Shown piece by piece: positions 16,960 through 26,283 of a stretch of DNA of 64,000 bases. The first letter of the stretch is position 1. Every line of letters begins with the position of its first letter. Source of the stretch: Nonomuraea deserti (GTDB lineage: Bacteria; Actinomycetota; Actinomycetes; Streptosporangiales; Streptosporangiaceae); contig NZ_SMKO01000019.1 in NCBI RefSeq assembly GCF_004348685.1, forward strand, positions 1 to 64,000. Direction: 5' to 3'. The position numbers and the translations under genes were made by a program. The notes under the pieces are model-generated. The model made no database searches. It saw only the letters and a list, made by a program, of their open reading frames with translations, and had not been told where the DNA came from.

Positions 16960-18474
16960 TCAGCGCCCGGCCAGCCAGACCGTGGTGTCCGGCGGCAGCG
17001 TGCCGTCCTCCAGCGGGCCGCTGGCCAGGACGACCTCGCCGGCGGGCATCGGCACCGGGCCGGGGTCCAGGTTGGTGACGCAGGTCAGGCCCGACTCGCG
17101 GGTGAAGGCCAGGACGTTCTCCCCCAGCGGGAGCCAGGTCATGGTGCCGTCGCCCAGCCGGTCACGCCGGATGGCCAGGGCCGTCCGGTAGAGGTTGAGC
17201 ATCGACCCCAGATCCGTGCGCTGGGCCTCGGCGGTGAGCTTGCGCCAGCTCACCGGCTGCGGCAGCCAGGGCGTGCCGGTGCCGAAGCCGTACGGCGGCT
17301 CGTCGCCCGACCAGGGCAGCGGCACCCGGCAGCCGTCGCGGCCCGGGTTGGCGCCGCCCGACCTGGCGAACATCGGGTCCTGGCGGAGCTCGTCCGGAAG
17401 GTCCTCCACCTCCGGCAGGCCCAGCTCGTCGCCCTGGTAGACGTAGACCGAGCCGGGCAGCGCCATCGACAGCAGGGCCGCCGCCCGCGCCCGCCGGTAG
17501 CCCAGCTCCGGGTCCGACGGGGTGCCGTGCAGGCGCCCGCCGTGCTCGAACGTGGTGTCGGCGCGGCCGTAGCGGGTGACGGGCCTGGTCACGTCGTGGT
17601 TGGACAGCACCCACGTGGGCGGGGCGCCGATCGGGGTGTGGGTGGCCAGCGTCAGGTCGATGACCCGGCGCAGCTCGGCGGGGTCCCACGGGCAGGACAG
17701 GAAGTCGAAGTTGAAGGCCGTGTGCAGCTCGTCGGGACGCAGGTAGCGGGCGAACCGCTCCTGGTCGGGCAGCCAGACCTCGCCGATCAGGACGCGCTCG
17801 CCGTACTCGTCGGCCACCTCGCGCCACCGCCGGTAGACGTCGTGGACCTCGTCGAGGTCCTCGTAGCCGGTGTCCGACTTGTACAGCAGGGCCGCCGAGT
17901 CGATGCGGAAACCGTCGACGCCGCGCTCGAACCAGAACCGCAGCACGTCCTCGAACTCCCGGTGCACCTCGGGGTTGGCCCAGTTGAAGTCGGGCTGCTC
18001 GGGGGCGAACAGGTGCAGGTACCACTGCCCGTCGGGCACCTGGGTCCAGGCGGAGCCGCCGAAGATGGACCGCCAGTCGTTCACGGGCTCGTCGCTGAAC
18101 CAGAACCGGTCCCTGACCGCCGGGTTCGCCAGCGCCTCCTGGAACCAGGCGCTCTCCGTCGAGCTGTGGTTCGGCACCACGTCGATGATGACCTTGATGT
18201 CCAGGTCGTGCGCCTCGGCGACGAACCGCTCGGCCTCGGCGAGCGTGCCGAAGACCGGCTCGATGTCCCGGTAGTCGGCCACGTCGTAGCCGCCGTCGGC
18301 CATCGGCGACGGATACCACGGGTTCAGCCAGATGGCGTCGATCCCCAGATCCTTCAGGTACGGCAGTCGGGCGCGCAGGCCGGCGAGGTCGCCCACGCCG
18401 TCGCCGTTGCCGTCGGCGAAGCTACGCAGGTAAACCTGGTAGATCGCGGCCCCCCGCCACCACGTTTGCGACAT
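16960..18474 (-). CDS. GH13 alpha-glucosidase
   Basis: This 504-residue cytosolic alpha-amylase-superfamily enzyme resembles oligo-1,6-glucosidase/alpha-glucosidases. Motifs: DVVPNH, GFRIDSA with nucleophile Asp192, LIGEVW with acid/base Glu232, and SNHDV with transition-state Asp294. It would release glucose from alpha-linked oligosaccharides. It is the last gene of an operon with an importer (stop of the permease only four bases before its start). With the GH87 enzyme nearby, nigero-oligosaccharides are a likely substrate, though GH13 sequence alone cannot fix the linkage. Confidence 0.93.
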   Translation of the reverse strand: MSQTWWRGAAIYQVYLRSFADGNGDGVGDLAGLRARLPYLKDLGIDAIWLNPWYPSPMADGGYDVADYRDIEPVFGTLAEAERFVAEAHDLDIKVIIDVVPNHSSTESAWFQEALANPAVRDRFWFSDEPVNDWRSIFGGSAWTQVPDGQWYLHLFAPEQPDFNWANPEVHREFEDVLRFWFERGVDGFRIDSAALLYKSDTGYEDLDEVHDVYRRWREVADEYGERVLIGEVWLPDQERFARYLRPDELHTAFNFDFLSCPWDPAELRRVIDLTLATHTPIGAPPTWVLSNHDVTRPVTRYGRADTTFEHGGRLHGTPSDPELGYRRARAAALLSMALPGSVYVYQGDELGLPEVEDLPDELRQDPMFARSGGANPGRDGCRVPLPWSGDEPPYGFGTGTPWLPQPVSWRKLTAEAQRTDLGSMLNLYRTALAIRRDRLGDGTMTWLPLGENVLAFTRESGLTCVTNLDPGPVPMPAGEVVLASGPLEDGTLPPDTTVWLAGR

Positions 18475-18478
18475 GCGC

Positions 18479-19414
18479 TCATCCCTTGATGCTTCCGGCG
18501 GTGAGTCCCGCCATGATGTGCCGTTGGAAGACGAAGAAAACGATGATCATGGGGATGCCGGCGATGACCAGGCCTCCCATGACTTGGTTCTGCGTCACCG
18601 CTCCTGCCGTCTGCGACAGGCCCACGCTGATGGTCATCTTCTCGCTGTCGGTCATGACCAGCAGCGGCAGGACGAAATCCTTGAACGCGGTGACGATGGT
18701 GAAGATGGAGACCACGCCGAGGATCGGCCTGGAGACCGGCAGCACGACCGACCACAACACCCGCACGGGGCCGGCGCCGTCGATCTGCGCCGCCTCGATC
18801 AGCTCGCGGGGAATAGAGTCGAAGAACCGTTTGAGCAGGAAGATGTTGAAGCCGTTGGCGGCCGCGGGGAACCACAGGCCCCACGGGTTGTTGAGCAGTC
18901 CCAGGTCCACGATCGTGACGTAGAGCGGGATGAGGATCACCATCGGCGGGATCATCAGGGTGGCCAGCATGGCGCCGAGGATCACGTTGCCGAACATCGG
19001 CCGCAGCTTCGACAGCGCGTACGCGGCCGTGACGTCCACCGCCATGGAGAACAGCCACGCGCCCAGCGCGTAGTAGACGGTGTTGGCCAGCAGCGTGCCG
19101 ATGTCGAACAGGTCCCACGCCTCGGCGAACGCGTCGGTCGTCGGGTGGGCGGGGAAGAGCGACGGCGGCATCTCGGCGATCTCCTCCGGCGTCTTCATGG
19201 CGCCGGTGATCATCCAGTAGAGCGGGAAGACGAAGGCCAGCGTGAACACCACGATGACCGCGACCAGCACCAGCCAGTAGATCCGCCGCCCCCACCTGCT
19301 GTTGAGCTGGTGTGGCGAGACGATCGTGCGGAACTGCACGTGAATGGGTTTCGGCGCGCGCGCCTTCCCGGCCCTGCGTCGTGTGGCGGGCCGGACGTCC
19401 GTGGCGGAGGTCAT
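18479..19414 (-). CDS. Sugar ABC transporter permease (MalG-type)
   Basis: The protein has 311 residues with an Arg/Lys-rich N terminus, then six hydrophobic segments ([36 protein letters not shown] and others). The EAA loop reads [23 protein letters not shown] 19414 overlaps the stop of the upstream permease by four bases. It pairs with that permease to import an alpha-glucan oligosaccharide, by context. Confidence 0.92.
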   Translation of the reverse strand: MTSATDVRPATRRRAGKARAPKPIHVQFRTIVSPHQLNSRWGRRIYWLVLVAVIVVFTLAFVFPLYWMITGAMKTPEEIAEMPPSLFPAHPTTDAFAEAWDLFDIGTLLANTVYYALGAWLFSMAVDVTAAYALSKLRPMFGNVILGAMLATLMIPPMVILIPLYVTIVDLGLLNNPWGLWFPAAANGFNIFLLKRFFDSIPRELIEAAQIDGAGPVRVLWSVVLPVSRPILGVVSIFTIVTAFKDFVLPLLVMTDSEKMTISVGLSQTAGAVTQNQVMGGLVIAGIPMIIVFFVFQRHIMAGLTAGSIKG

Positions 19415-20277
19415 GCCTGGTCCTCCCTGGTCGTCCGGAGCTGGAGGGCCGCGAAGACGAGGAGGGCCAGCATGAGCATCATGCCGAGCGCGCCCGCCTG
19501 GCCGTAGTTCATCTGCGAGAAGGCGAACTGGTACATCAGGTACGCCACCGAGACCGTGGCGTTCTCCGGCCCTCCGCCGGTGAGCATGTACGGCTCGATG
19601 AAGACCTGCATGGTGGCCACGATCTGCAACATCAGCATGAGGAGAAGGATCAGCCGGGTCTGGGGGATGGTGACGTGCCTGACGCGCTTGAGGATGCCGG
19701 CCCCGTCGAGCTCGGCGGCCTCGTACAGCTCGGGCGGGATGTTCTGCAGCGCGGCGAGATAGATGAGCGTCGCGCTGCCCATGTTCATCCACGTCGAGAC
19801 GAGCACCAGCGAGATCAGCGCCGTGGACGAGCTGTCGAGCCAGGCCAGCGGCGGGAGGCCGACGGCGCCGAGGACCTGGTTGAACAGCCCGGGCCCCGGA
19901 TCGTAGAACCACCGGAACAGCAGCACCGCGACGATGGGCGGCAACATGACCGGCAGGTAGACGACGAACCGCAGGTAGGCCCGGGCGTGGCGCAGCTCGT
20001 TCAGCACGAGCGCGACGACGAACGGCACGGCATAGCCGCACAGCAGCGCGAGGAGCGTGAATTCCACGGTGTTCAGCCAGGCCTCGCCGAAGGCGGGGTC
20101 CTGGACGGCTGCCGTGAAGTTGTCCAGCCCCACCCATTCGGGCGGGTTGATCAGGTCGGTCTTCTGGAAGCTCAGCACGAACTCCCTGACCATCGGATAC
20201 CAGGCGAACACCGCGAAGCAGGCCAGCGCCGCGCACAGGAACCCGTAGGCCGTCAGATTGCGCCTCAAGATGCCCAC
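19411..20277 (-). CDS. Sugar ABC transporter permease (MalF-type)
   Basis: This 288-residue permease starts at GTG 20277, four bases after the binding-protein stop. Membrane segments include AYGFLCAALACFAVFAWYPM, and the EAA loop is ELYEAAELDGAGILKRVRHV. No ATPase gene accompanies it. Confidence 0.92.
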   Translation of the reverse strand: MGILRRNLTAYGFLCAALACFAVFAWYPMVREFVLSFQKTDLINPPEWVGLDNFTAAVQDPAFGEAWLNTVEFTLLALLCGYAVPFVVALVLNELRHARAYLRFVVYLPVMLPPIVAVLLFRWFYDPGPGLFNQVLGAVGLPPLAWLDSSSTALISLVLVSTWMNMGSATLIYLAALQNIPPELYEAAELDGAGILKRVRHVTIPQTRLILLLMLMLQIVATMQVFIEPYMLTGGGPENATVSVAYLMYQFAFSQMNYGQAGALGMMLMLALLVFAALQLRTTREDQA

Positions 20278-20281
20278 AGGG

Positions 20282-21631
20282 TCAGCCCTTGGCCGCCAGC
20301 AGGGAGTTCGCCTTGGTCTCGGCGTCGGCGAGGAGCTGGTCGATGCCGGCGTCCTTGCGGCTCAGCACGCCCGACATGGGCACGTCGAGGATGGCGTACA
20401 GCTCCTGCGCGTGCACCGGCTCGGCCTTCGGCGGGATCGTGGCGGCGGCCCGCACGTACGGCTCGTAGTTCTCGACCGGCAGCGAGGCGTTCTTCACGCG
20501 GTCGGCCTGGATCGCCTTGCCGGTGGGCGAGTCGCCGTAGACGTCGTTGTCCGGCACGCCCACCGGGTTGCCGAGGGCCTTGCCGCGGGCGAAGTCGAAG
20601 CGGCCCTTTCCGACGGTGTTGAAGCGGAAGTCGAGCCACGCCAGGCCCGCCTTTGCCTCCTCGGGGGTGGCCTTCGGGTTGATCATGAACGCCTCGCCGC
20701 CGCTGAGCGACGCCTTGGCCTCGGGGAAGCCGGTGATGCCGTAGTCGGCGACGTTGCCCTTGAACTTGTTGACCACGTCGGTGACCACGTCGGGCGCGCC
20801 GAGCATCATGCCGACCTTGCCACTGCCCATCGCCATCATCAGCGACTCCCAGCCGACCAGGAGCTTGTTGCCCATGCTGTTGTCCACCCAGCGCATGTCG
20901 TGCAGGGTCTGCAGCACGGCCTTGCCCTCGGGAGAGTTGAAGGCGGCTTTCGTGTTGTCGGGGGTCAGGATGCTGCCGCCGCGACCGTAGATCGCCTGGG
21001 TGAAGTGCCAGCCTCCGGTGTTGCCGCCGGAGTATTCGCCGTAGCCGACGTAGCCCTGGCCGAGGGCGGCGATCTTCTTGGCCGCCTCGCGGACCTCGGC
21101 CCAGGTCGCAGGCGGGCTGTTCGGGTCGAGCCCTGCCTTGGTGAACAGGGCGCGGTTGTAGACGAGGCCGACGCCGTAGTGGACGTTCGGCACGCCGTAC
21201 ACCTTGCCGTCCTTGGTGACCAGCTCGCGGACGTCGGGGCGCAGGTCGTTCCAGTTCTTGATCGTGCTCGTGTACGGGGTGATGTCGAGCGCCTGGCCCT
21301 TGCCGATGACGTCGGCGTAGTTGGTCACGGGCACCACGAAGACGGTCTCCATCTGGCCGCCCGCCATCTTGGGGCCGAACGTCTTGGGGTCGAAGCACGG
21401 CTGCTGGTCCGTGCTCTTGACCGTCACCCCGGGGTGGTTCTTCATGAACGTGGCCACGTCGTCATCCCAGGCCTGCCGTTCCTTGGGCGCGGACTTGGCG
21501 GGCTGGCAGGCCACCGTGATCGTCACGGCCTCGGCGCCGCCGGCGGAAGGGGAGGCGGGCTCGCCCGAGCCGCAGGCCGTGGCCGCGAGCCCGAGCACGG
21601 TTACGAGCAGGAGTCCCGTGGATCTCTGCAT
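20282..21631 (-). CDS. Sugar ABC transporter substrate-binding lipoprotein
   Basis: The 449-residue lipoprotein has signal MQRSTGLLLVTVLGLAATAC (lipobox LAATAC) and a family 1 binding fold (VTITVACQPA, GVGLVYNRALFTKAGLD, WLDFRFNTVGKGRFDF). Six residues after the start of the mature fold a Cys (VACQP) and a second Cys (QPCFDP) could form a disulfide. ATG 21631 follows AGAAGGG; the longer frame from 21661 overlaps the -10 region. It is the first gene of an operon with two permeases and GH13. Confidence 0.92.
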   Translation of the reverse strand: MQRSTGLLLVTVLGLAATACGSGEPASPSAGGAEAVTITVACQPAKSAPKERQAWDDDVATFMKNHPGVTVKSTDQQPCFDPKTFGPKMAGGQMETVFVVPVTNYADVIGKGQALDITPYTSTIKNWNDLRPDVRELVTKDGKVYGVPNVHYGVGLVYNRALFTKAGLDPNSPPATWAEVREAAKKIAALGQGYVGYGEYSGGNTGGWHFTQAIYGRGGSILTPDNTKAAFNSPEGKAVLQTLHDMRWVDNSMGNKLLVGWESLMMAMGSGKVGMMLGAPDVVTDVVNKFKGNVADYGITGFPEAKASLSGGEAFMINPKATPEEAKAGLAWLDFRFNTVGKGRFDFARGKALGNPVGVPDNDVYGDSPTGKAIQADRVKNASLPVENYEPYVRAAATIPPKAEPVHAQELYAILDVPMSGVLSRKDAGIDQLLADAETKANSLLAAKG

Positions 21632-21661
21632 GGTCTGACCCTTCTGATGCGAGGTGCCCAC

Positions 21662-21720
21662 ACCATAGGATCGCCGATCGAAGTACGCAATATTTTGACG
21701 GACTATTGCAATATAACGAC
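21662..21720 (-). promoter_or_regulatory. Promoter P1 of the alpha-glucan importer operon, with two tandem operator copies
   Basis: On the minus strand two 16-base copies, GTCGTTATATTGCAAT (21720-21705) and GTCAAAATATTGCGTA (21699-21684), lie exactly 21 bases apart. The second contains a -35-like TTGCGT, followed after 17 bases by the -10 TATGGT (21667-21662). The same arrangement, with the same spacings, is found at 22899-22957 in front of the GH87 gene. Confidence 0.75.
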
Positions 21721-21741
21721 TACATTACGAGCGGCCTCGCG

Positions 21742-22752
21742 TCAACGGCGGGCCGCCCGCGCCTCCTCCGGAGCGCGGGCCGTGGAGGCCCTGACCACCA
21801 GCTCGGGCTCGAACAGCAGCTCGTCCGCGGGCACGACCGCCTTGTCGATCTGCGCGACCAGCAGGTCCACCGCGGCCCTGCCCATGGCGTCGATCGGCTG
21901 GCGGACCGTCGTCAGCGGCGGCTCGGTGCAGTTCATCAGCGCGGAGTCGTCGAAGCCGATGACCGAGACGTCCGCAGGCACGGCGAGCCCGGCGCGGCGG
22001 GCCGCCCTGATGGTGCCGAGCGCGAGCAGGTCGCTGGCGCAGACCACGCCGGTGACGCCGCGCCTGACCAGCCTGGCCGCGGCCGCGTGCCCGCCCTCCA
22101 GCGAGAACATCGTGTGCTCGACCAGCTCGGGGTCGCAGCCCTCCGACACGAACGTCTCCAGCTTGCGCCGCGACGGCATGTGGTCCTTCGGCCCGAGCAC
22201 CATGCCGATCCGCTCGTGGCCGAGCGCGCGCAGGTGGGCGACGGCCATCTCGGCGGCCACCACGTCATCGCAGGACACCTGGGGGAAGTCGAGCCGCGCC
22301 ACGGCCGCGTTCACCAGCACGGTGGGCAGCTTGCGCTCGTGCAGCAGCTCGTAGTGCCCGTGCGCGGCGTCGGCCTGGGCGTAGAGCCCGCCGGCGAAGA
22401 CCACGCCGCTGACCTGCTGCTGCAGCAGCAGGTCGACGTAGTCGGCCTCGGAGACGCCGCCGACCGTGCGCGTGCACAGCACTGAGGTGAAGCCCTGCTG
22501 GGCCAGGGCGCCGCCGACCACCTCGGCGAAGGCGGGGAAGATCGGGTTCTGCAGCTCGGGGAGCACCAGGCCGACCAGCCGGGCCCGGTCGCCGCGCAGC
22601 TGGGTGGGGCGTTCGTAACCGAGGACGTCGAGGGCGGTGAGCACCGCCTCGCGGGTCGCGTCGGACACCCCGGGCTTGCCGTTGAGCACGCGGCTCACGG
22701 TCGCCTCGCTCACCCCGACCTTCTTGGCCACCTCTGCGAGTCGTCGTGTCAT
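21742..22752 (-). CDS. LacI-family regulator of the alpha-glucan locus
   Basis: The 336-residue protein begins with a LacI DNA-binding head (RLAEVAKKVGVSEATVSRVL) and continues with the sugar-binding core (LVGLVLPELQNPIFPAFAEV, VIGFDDSALMNCTEPPLTTV). It lies between the importer operon and the divergent GH87 gene, on the same strand as the importer but with a 110-base gap holding promoter P1. A perfect palindrome at 22776 suggests autoregulation. ATG 22752 is used because the upstream extension has no conserved content. Confidence 0.93.
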   Translation of the reverse strand: MTRRLAEVAKKVGVSEATVSRVLNGKPGVSDATREAVLTALDVLGYERPTQLRGDRARLVGLVLPELQNPIFPAFAEVVGGALAQQGFTSVLCTRTVGGVSEADYVDLLLQQQVSGVVFAGGLYAQADAAHGHYELLHERKLPTVLVNAAVARLDFPQVSCDDVVAAEMAVAHLRALGHERIGMVLGPKDHMPSRRKLETFVSEGCDPELVEHTMFSLEGGHAAAARLVRRGVTGVVCASDLLALGTIRAARRAGLAVPADVSVIGFDDSALMNCTEPPLTTVRQPIDAMGRAAVDLLVAQIDKAVVPADELLFEPELVVRASTARAPEEARAARR

Positions 22753-22775
22753 GCGCAAACTATACGGCCTGGAAC

Positions 22776-22787
22776 GCAAGCGCTTGC
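22776..22787. promoter_or_regulatory. LacI-type operator GCAAGCGCTTGC
   Basis: This 12-base perfect palindrome with a central CG is a classical LacI-family site, 24 bases before the LacI gene start. A half-like copy (CGCTTGCAA) lies near 22815-22823. It probably mediates autoregulation, and possibly control of GH87. Confidence 0.7.
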
Positions 22788-22898
22788 AATGGCTTACGTG
22801 AATCCGGCGCCGTCGCTTGCAACGCGTCCACGGCGGTTTTCGACCGCGGCGGCCTGTCCTGACCAGCGAGGAGGGCCTGGAAACCATAACGAGAGTCA

Positions 22899-22957
22899 GT
22901 CAATTCCTTGCGAAACATCGTCGTAATATTGCGACTGTCTGCTCGGCATCCTATGGT
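22899..22957 (+). promoter_or_regulatory. Promoter P2 of the GH87 gene, matching P1
   Basis: Two 16-base copies, GTCAATTCCTTGCGAA (22899-22914) and GTCGTAATATTGCGAC (22920-22935), are 21 bases apart. The second holds the -35-like TTGCGA, 17 bases before the -10 TATGGT (22952-22957). ATCCTATGGT is identical in P1 and P2. The proximal copy is a near-perfect 16-base palindrome. Confidence 0.75.
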
Positions 22958-22990
22958 TCGGCCATCCGCCTGACCCGAAGGGCCACCCCC

Positions 22991-25900
22991 ATGAGAGCAC
23001 TCATCGCCGCCCTCACGTTACTCATCGGACTCCTCGCCGCCCCCGCGCACGCCGCGGCCGACACCGACCTCGCCGCCGGGAAGACGGCCACCGCCAGCAG
23101 CCACGCCGACGTCTACCGCGCCGCCAACGCGACCGACGGCGACCAGGCCACCTACTGGGAGTCGGCCAACCACGCCTTCCCGCAGTGGATCCAGGTCGAC
23201 CTCGGCGCCACCGCCGACGTCAGCAAGCTCGTGCTCAAGCTGCCCGCCGGCTGGCCCCGCCGCACCCAGACGCTGACCGTCCAGGGCAGCGCCGACGGCA
23301 CGACCTTCACCACGCTCGCCGGCTCGGCCACGTACACCTTCGAGCCCACAGCGACGATCACCCTCGCCGAGGCCAGAACCCGCTACGTCCGGCTGCGGTT
23401 CACCGCCAACACCGGCTGGCCGGCCGGGCAACTGTCCGAGTTCGAGATCTGGGGAAGTCGCCCCGACGAGCCCGGCGGCCCTGGCGACGGCGCCAACCTG
23501 GCCCTCGGCAAGCCCGTCGAGGGCTCCTCCCACACCCACACCTACGTCGCCGGGAACGCCAACGACGACGACCTGACCACGTACTGGGAGAGCGCTGCCT
23601 ACCCCGGCACGCTCACCGTGAAGCTCGGCGCCGACACCGACCTGAGCTCCATCACGCTCAAGCTCAACCCCGCCCAGGAGTGGGCCAGGCGCACGCAGGC
23701 CATCCAGGTCCTCGGCCGCGAGCAGGGCGCCACCGGCTTCACCGGCCTCGTCGCCCAGGCCACCTACACCTTCGACCCGGCCACCGGCAACGCCGTCACC
23801 ATCCCCGTGACCGGCAGGGCCGCCGACGTCCGGCTCAGCATCACCGCCAACTCCGGCGCGCCCGGCGGCCAGATCGCCGAGTTCCAGATCTTCGGCACGC
23901 CCGCGCCCAACCCCGACCTGACCGTGTCGGGACTCACCTCCTCGCCGGCGTCGCCGGTCGAGACCGACGACGTCACGCTCTCCGCCACCGTCAGGAACGC
24001 CGGCACCGAACGCTCCGCCGCGACCACGGTGAACTTCTACGTCGGCGACGACAGGGCCGGCAGCGCCGACGTGGCCGCGCTGGCCGCGGGAGCGTCGGCC
24101 ACCGTGTCCGCGGACGCCGGCACGCGTACGGCCGGCACCCACGAGCTGTCCGCCAAGGTGGACGAGGACGGCGAGGTCACCGAGCAGAACGAGGCCAACA
24201 ACGCCACGACCGGCACGCTGACCGTGCGGCCCGCCGACACGGCCGACCTGGTCGCCTCCCCCGTCTCCTGGACACCGGGCAACCCCGCCGCGGGCACCAC
24301 CGTGACGTTCACCGTGGCGATCAAAAACCAGGGCACGGTCGCCTCCAGCGGCGGTTCCCACGGCGTCACGCTCACCGTCGCCGACGACTCCGGCGACGTC
24401 GTCAGGACGCTGACCGGCTCCGCGACCGGCGCGATCGCCCCCGGCGCCACCACCGCCCCGGTCAACCTCGGCACCTGGACCGCGGCGAACGGCAAGTACA
24501 CCGTCAAGACCGTGATCGCCGCCGACGCGGAGGAACTGCCCGTTCGGCGCGACAACAACACCAGCACGCTGCCGCTGTTCGTGGGCCGCGGCGCGAACAT
24601 GCCGTACGACACCTATGAGGCCGAGGACGCCGTGCTCGGCGGCGGCGCCACCCGCGTCGGCCCGAGCAGGGAGATCGGCACGACCGCCGGTGAGGCGTCA
24701 GGGCGGCGCGCGGTGACGCTGGACAGGACCGGCGCCTACGTCGAGTTCACCACCAAGGCGCCGGCCAACACCCTCGTCACCCGCTTCTCCATCCCCGACG
24801 CCCCGGGCGGCGGCGGCATCGACTCCACGCTCAACGTCTACGTCGACGGGGCGTTCCACAAGGCCATCGACCTGACCTCCCGCTACGCCTGGCTCTACGG
24901 CCCCGAGGCCAGTCCCGGCAACGATCCCGGCTCGGGCCCGCCCAGGCACATCTACGACGAGGCGAACCTGATGCTCGACACCACCGTGCCGGCGGGCAGC
25001 ACGATCAGGCTGCAGAAGGACGCGGCCAACGGCTCCACGTACGCGATCGACTTCGTCGACTTCGAGCGGGTGTCCCCGGCCGCCAACCCCGACCCGGCGA
25101 AGTACGCCGTACCGGCCGGGTTCTCCCACCAGGACGTGCAGAACGCGCTGGACAAGGCCCGCATGGACGCCGGCCTGACCGGCGTCTACCTGCCCGCGGG
25201 CGACTACCAGACCTCCAGCAAGTTCCAGGTGTACGGCAAGTCCGTCAGGATCGTCGGCGCCGGCCCCTGGTACACGAGGTTCCACGCGCCGTCCGGGCAG
25301 CAGAACACCGACATCGGCTTCCGCGCCGACGCCACGGCCAACGGCTCGACGTTCGCGGGCTTCGCCTACTTCGGCAACTACACCTCGCGCATCGACGGCC
25401 CCGGCAAGGTGTTCGACTTCACCAACGTGGCGAACATGACGATCGACGACATCTGGGTCGAGCACCAGATCTGCATGTACTGGGGCTCCAACACCGACAA
25501 CATGACGATCAGGAACGCGCGGATCCGCAACGTGTTCGCCGACGGCCTCAACATGACCAACGGCAGCACCGGCAACCACGTCACCAACGTCGAGACCAGG
25601 TCCACGGGCGACGACAGCTTCGCCCTGTTCTCCGCGATCGACAACAACTCGGGCGAGCAGCACGGGAACGTCTACGAGAACCTGACCTCGCTGCTCACCT
25701 GGCGGGCCGCGGGCGTGGCCGTCTACGGCGGCTACGACAACACGTTCAGGAACATCTACGTGGCCGACACGCTGGTGTACTCCGGCGTCACGATCAGCTC
25801 GCTGGACTTCGGCATCCCGATGCACGGGTTCGGGGCCAGCCCGCCCACGGTCTTCGAGAACATCTCGCTGGTCAGGGCCGGCGGGCACTTCTGGGGGCAG

Positions 25901-26263
25901 CAGACGTTCCCGGCGATGTGGCTGTTCTCCTCGTCCAAGAAGTTCCAGGGCATCCGCGTCAGCAACCTGGACATCGTGGACCCGACGTACAGCGGGATCA
26001 TGTTCCAGACCGGCTACCAGGGGCCCACGCCGCTCAACCCGATCGAGGACACGGTCTTCACGAACGTCTCCATCAGCGGGGCGAAGAAGAGCGGCGACGC
26101 CTTCGACGCCAAGTCGGGGTTCGGCATCTGGGTGAACGAGCTGCCCGAACCCGGTCAGGGCCCGGCGGTCGGGTCGGCCACGTTCAACGGCCTGCGGTTC
26201 TCGGGCAACGCCCAGGACGTCAGGAACACGACCTCGACCTTCACGCTGACCATCAACCCCTGA
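22991..26263 (+). CDS. Secreted GH87 alpha-1,3-glucanase (mycodextranase/mutanase type)
   Basis: This 1090-residue protein has a Sec signal (LIAALTLLIGLLAAPAHA). Then come two discoidin-like carbohydrate-binding domains (about 25-160 and 170-310), two CARDB domains (about 315-420 and 425-540), a CBM6/35-like domain (about 545-700) and a beta-helix catalytic domain (about 710-1090). Candidate catalytic residues are Asp851 (FADGLNM) and Asp874-Asp875 (GDDSF). Their 23/24-residue spacing equals that of the three Asp reported for the Paenibacillus GH87 enzyme Agl-FH1 (from memory Asp1045, 1068, 1069). It would cut alpha-1,3-glucan of fungal walls or dental mutan outside the cell. It is divergent from the LacI gene and shares a promoter design with the importer. 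Confidence 0.88.
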   Translation: MRALIAALTLLIGLLAAPAHAAADTDLAAGKTATASSHADVYRAANATDGDQATYWESANHAFPQWIQVDLGATADVSKLVLKLPAGWPRRTQTLTVQGSADGTTFTTLAGSATYTFEPTATITLAEARTRYVRLRFTANTGWPAGQLSEFEIWGSRPDEPGGPGDGANLALGKPVEGSSHTHTYVAGNANDDDLTTYWESAAYPGTLTVKLGADTDLSSITLKLNPAQEWARRTQAIQVLGREQGATGFTGLVAQATYTFDPATGNAVTIPVTGRAADVRLSITANSGAPGGQIAEFQIFGTPAPNPDLTVSGLTSSPASPVETDDVTLSATVRNAGTERSAATTVNFYVGDDRAGSADVAALAAGASATVSADAGTRTAGTHELSAKVDEDGEVTEQNEANNATTGTLTVRPADTADLVASPVSWTPGNPAAGTTVTFTVAIKNQGTVASSGGSHGVTLTVADDSGDVVRTLTGSATGAIAPGATTAPVNLGTWTAANGKYTVKTVIAADAEELPVRRDNNTSTLPLFVGRGANMPYDTYEAEDAVLGGGATRVGPSREIGTTAGEASGRRAVTLDRTGAYVEFTTKAPANTLVTRFSIPDAPGGGGIDSTLNVYVDGAFHKAIDLTSRYAWLYGPEASPGNDPGSGPPRHIYDEANLMLDTTVPAGSTIRLQKDAANGSTYAIDFVDFERVSPAANPDPAKYAVPAGFSHQDVQNALDKARMDAGLTGVYLPAGDYQTSSKFQVYGKSVRIVGAGPWYTRFHAPSGQQNTDIGFRADATANGSTFAGFAYFGNYTSRIDGPGKVFDFTNVANMTIDDIWVEHQICMYWGSNTDNMTIRNARIRNVFADGLNMTNGSTGNHVTNVETRSTGDDSFALFSAIDNNSGEQHGNVYENLTSLLTWRAAGVAVYGGYDNTFRNIYVADTLVYSGVTISSLDFGIPMHGFGASPPTVFENISLVRAGGHFWGQQTFPAMWLFSSSKKFQGIRVSNLDIVDPTYSGIMFQTGYQGPTPLNPIEDTVFTNVSISGAKKSGDAFDAKSGFGIWVNELPEPGQGPAVGSATFNGLRFSGNAQDVRNTTSTFTLTINP

Positions 26264-26283
26264 CGGCCGGGGCTCCCGTCAGG
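26259..26283. terminator. Bidirectional hairpin between GH87 and the PfkB-like gene
   Basis: CCTGACGG and CCGTCAGG form a perfect 8-base stem around a 9-base loop. Each arm contains one of the two convergent stop codons, so it could end both transcripts. No T-run follows. Confidence 0.55.

Noticed and set aside
22265-22477. Small minus-strand frames inside the LacI gene
   Set aside because: They are alternate frames of a gene with conserved LacI motifs.
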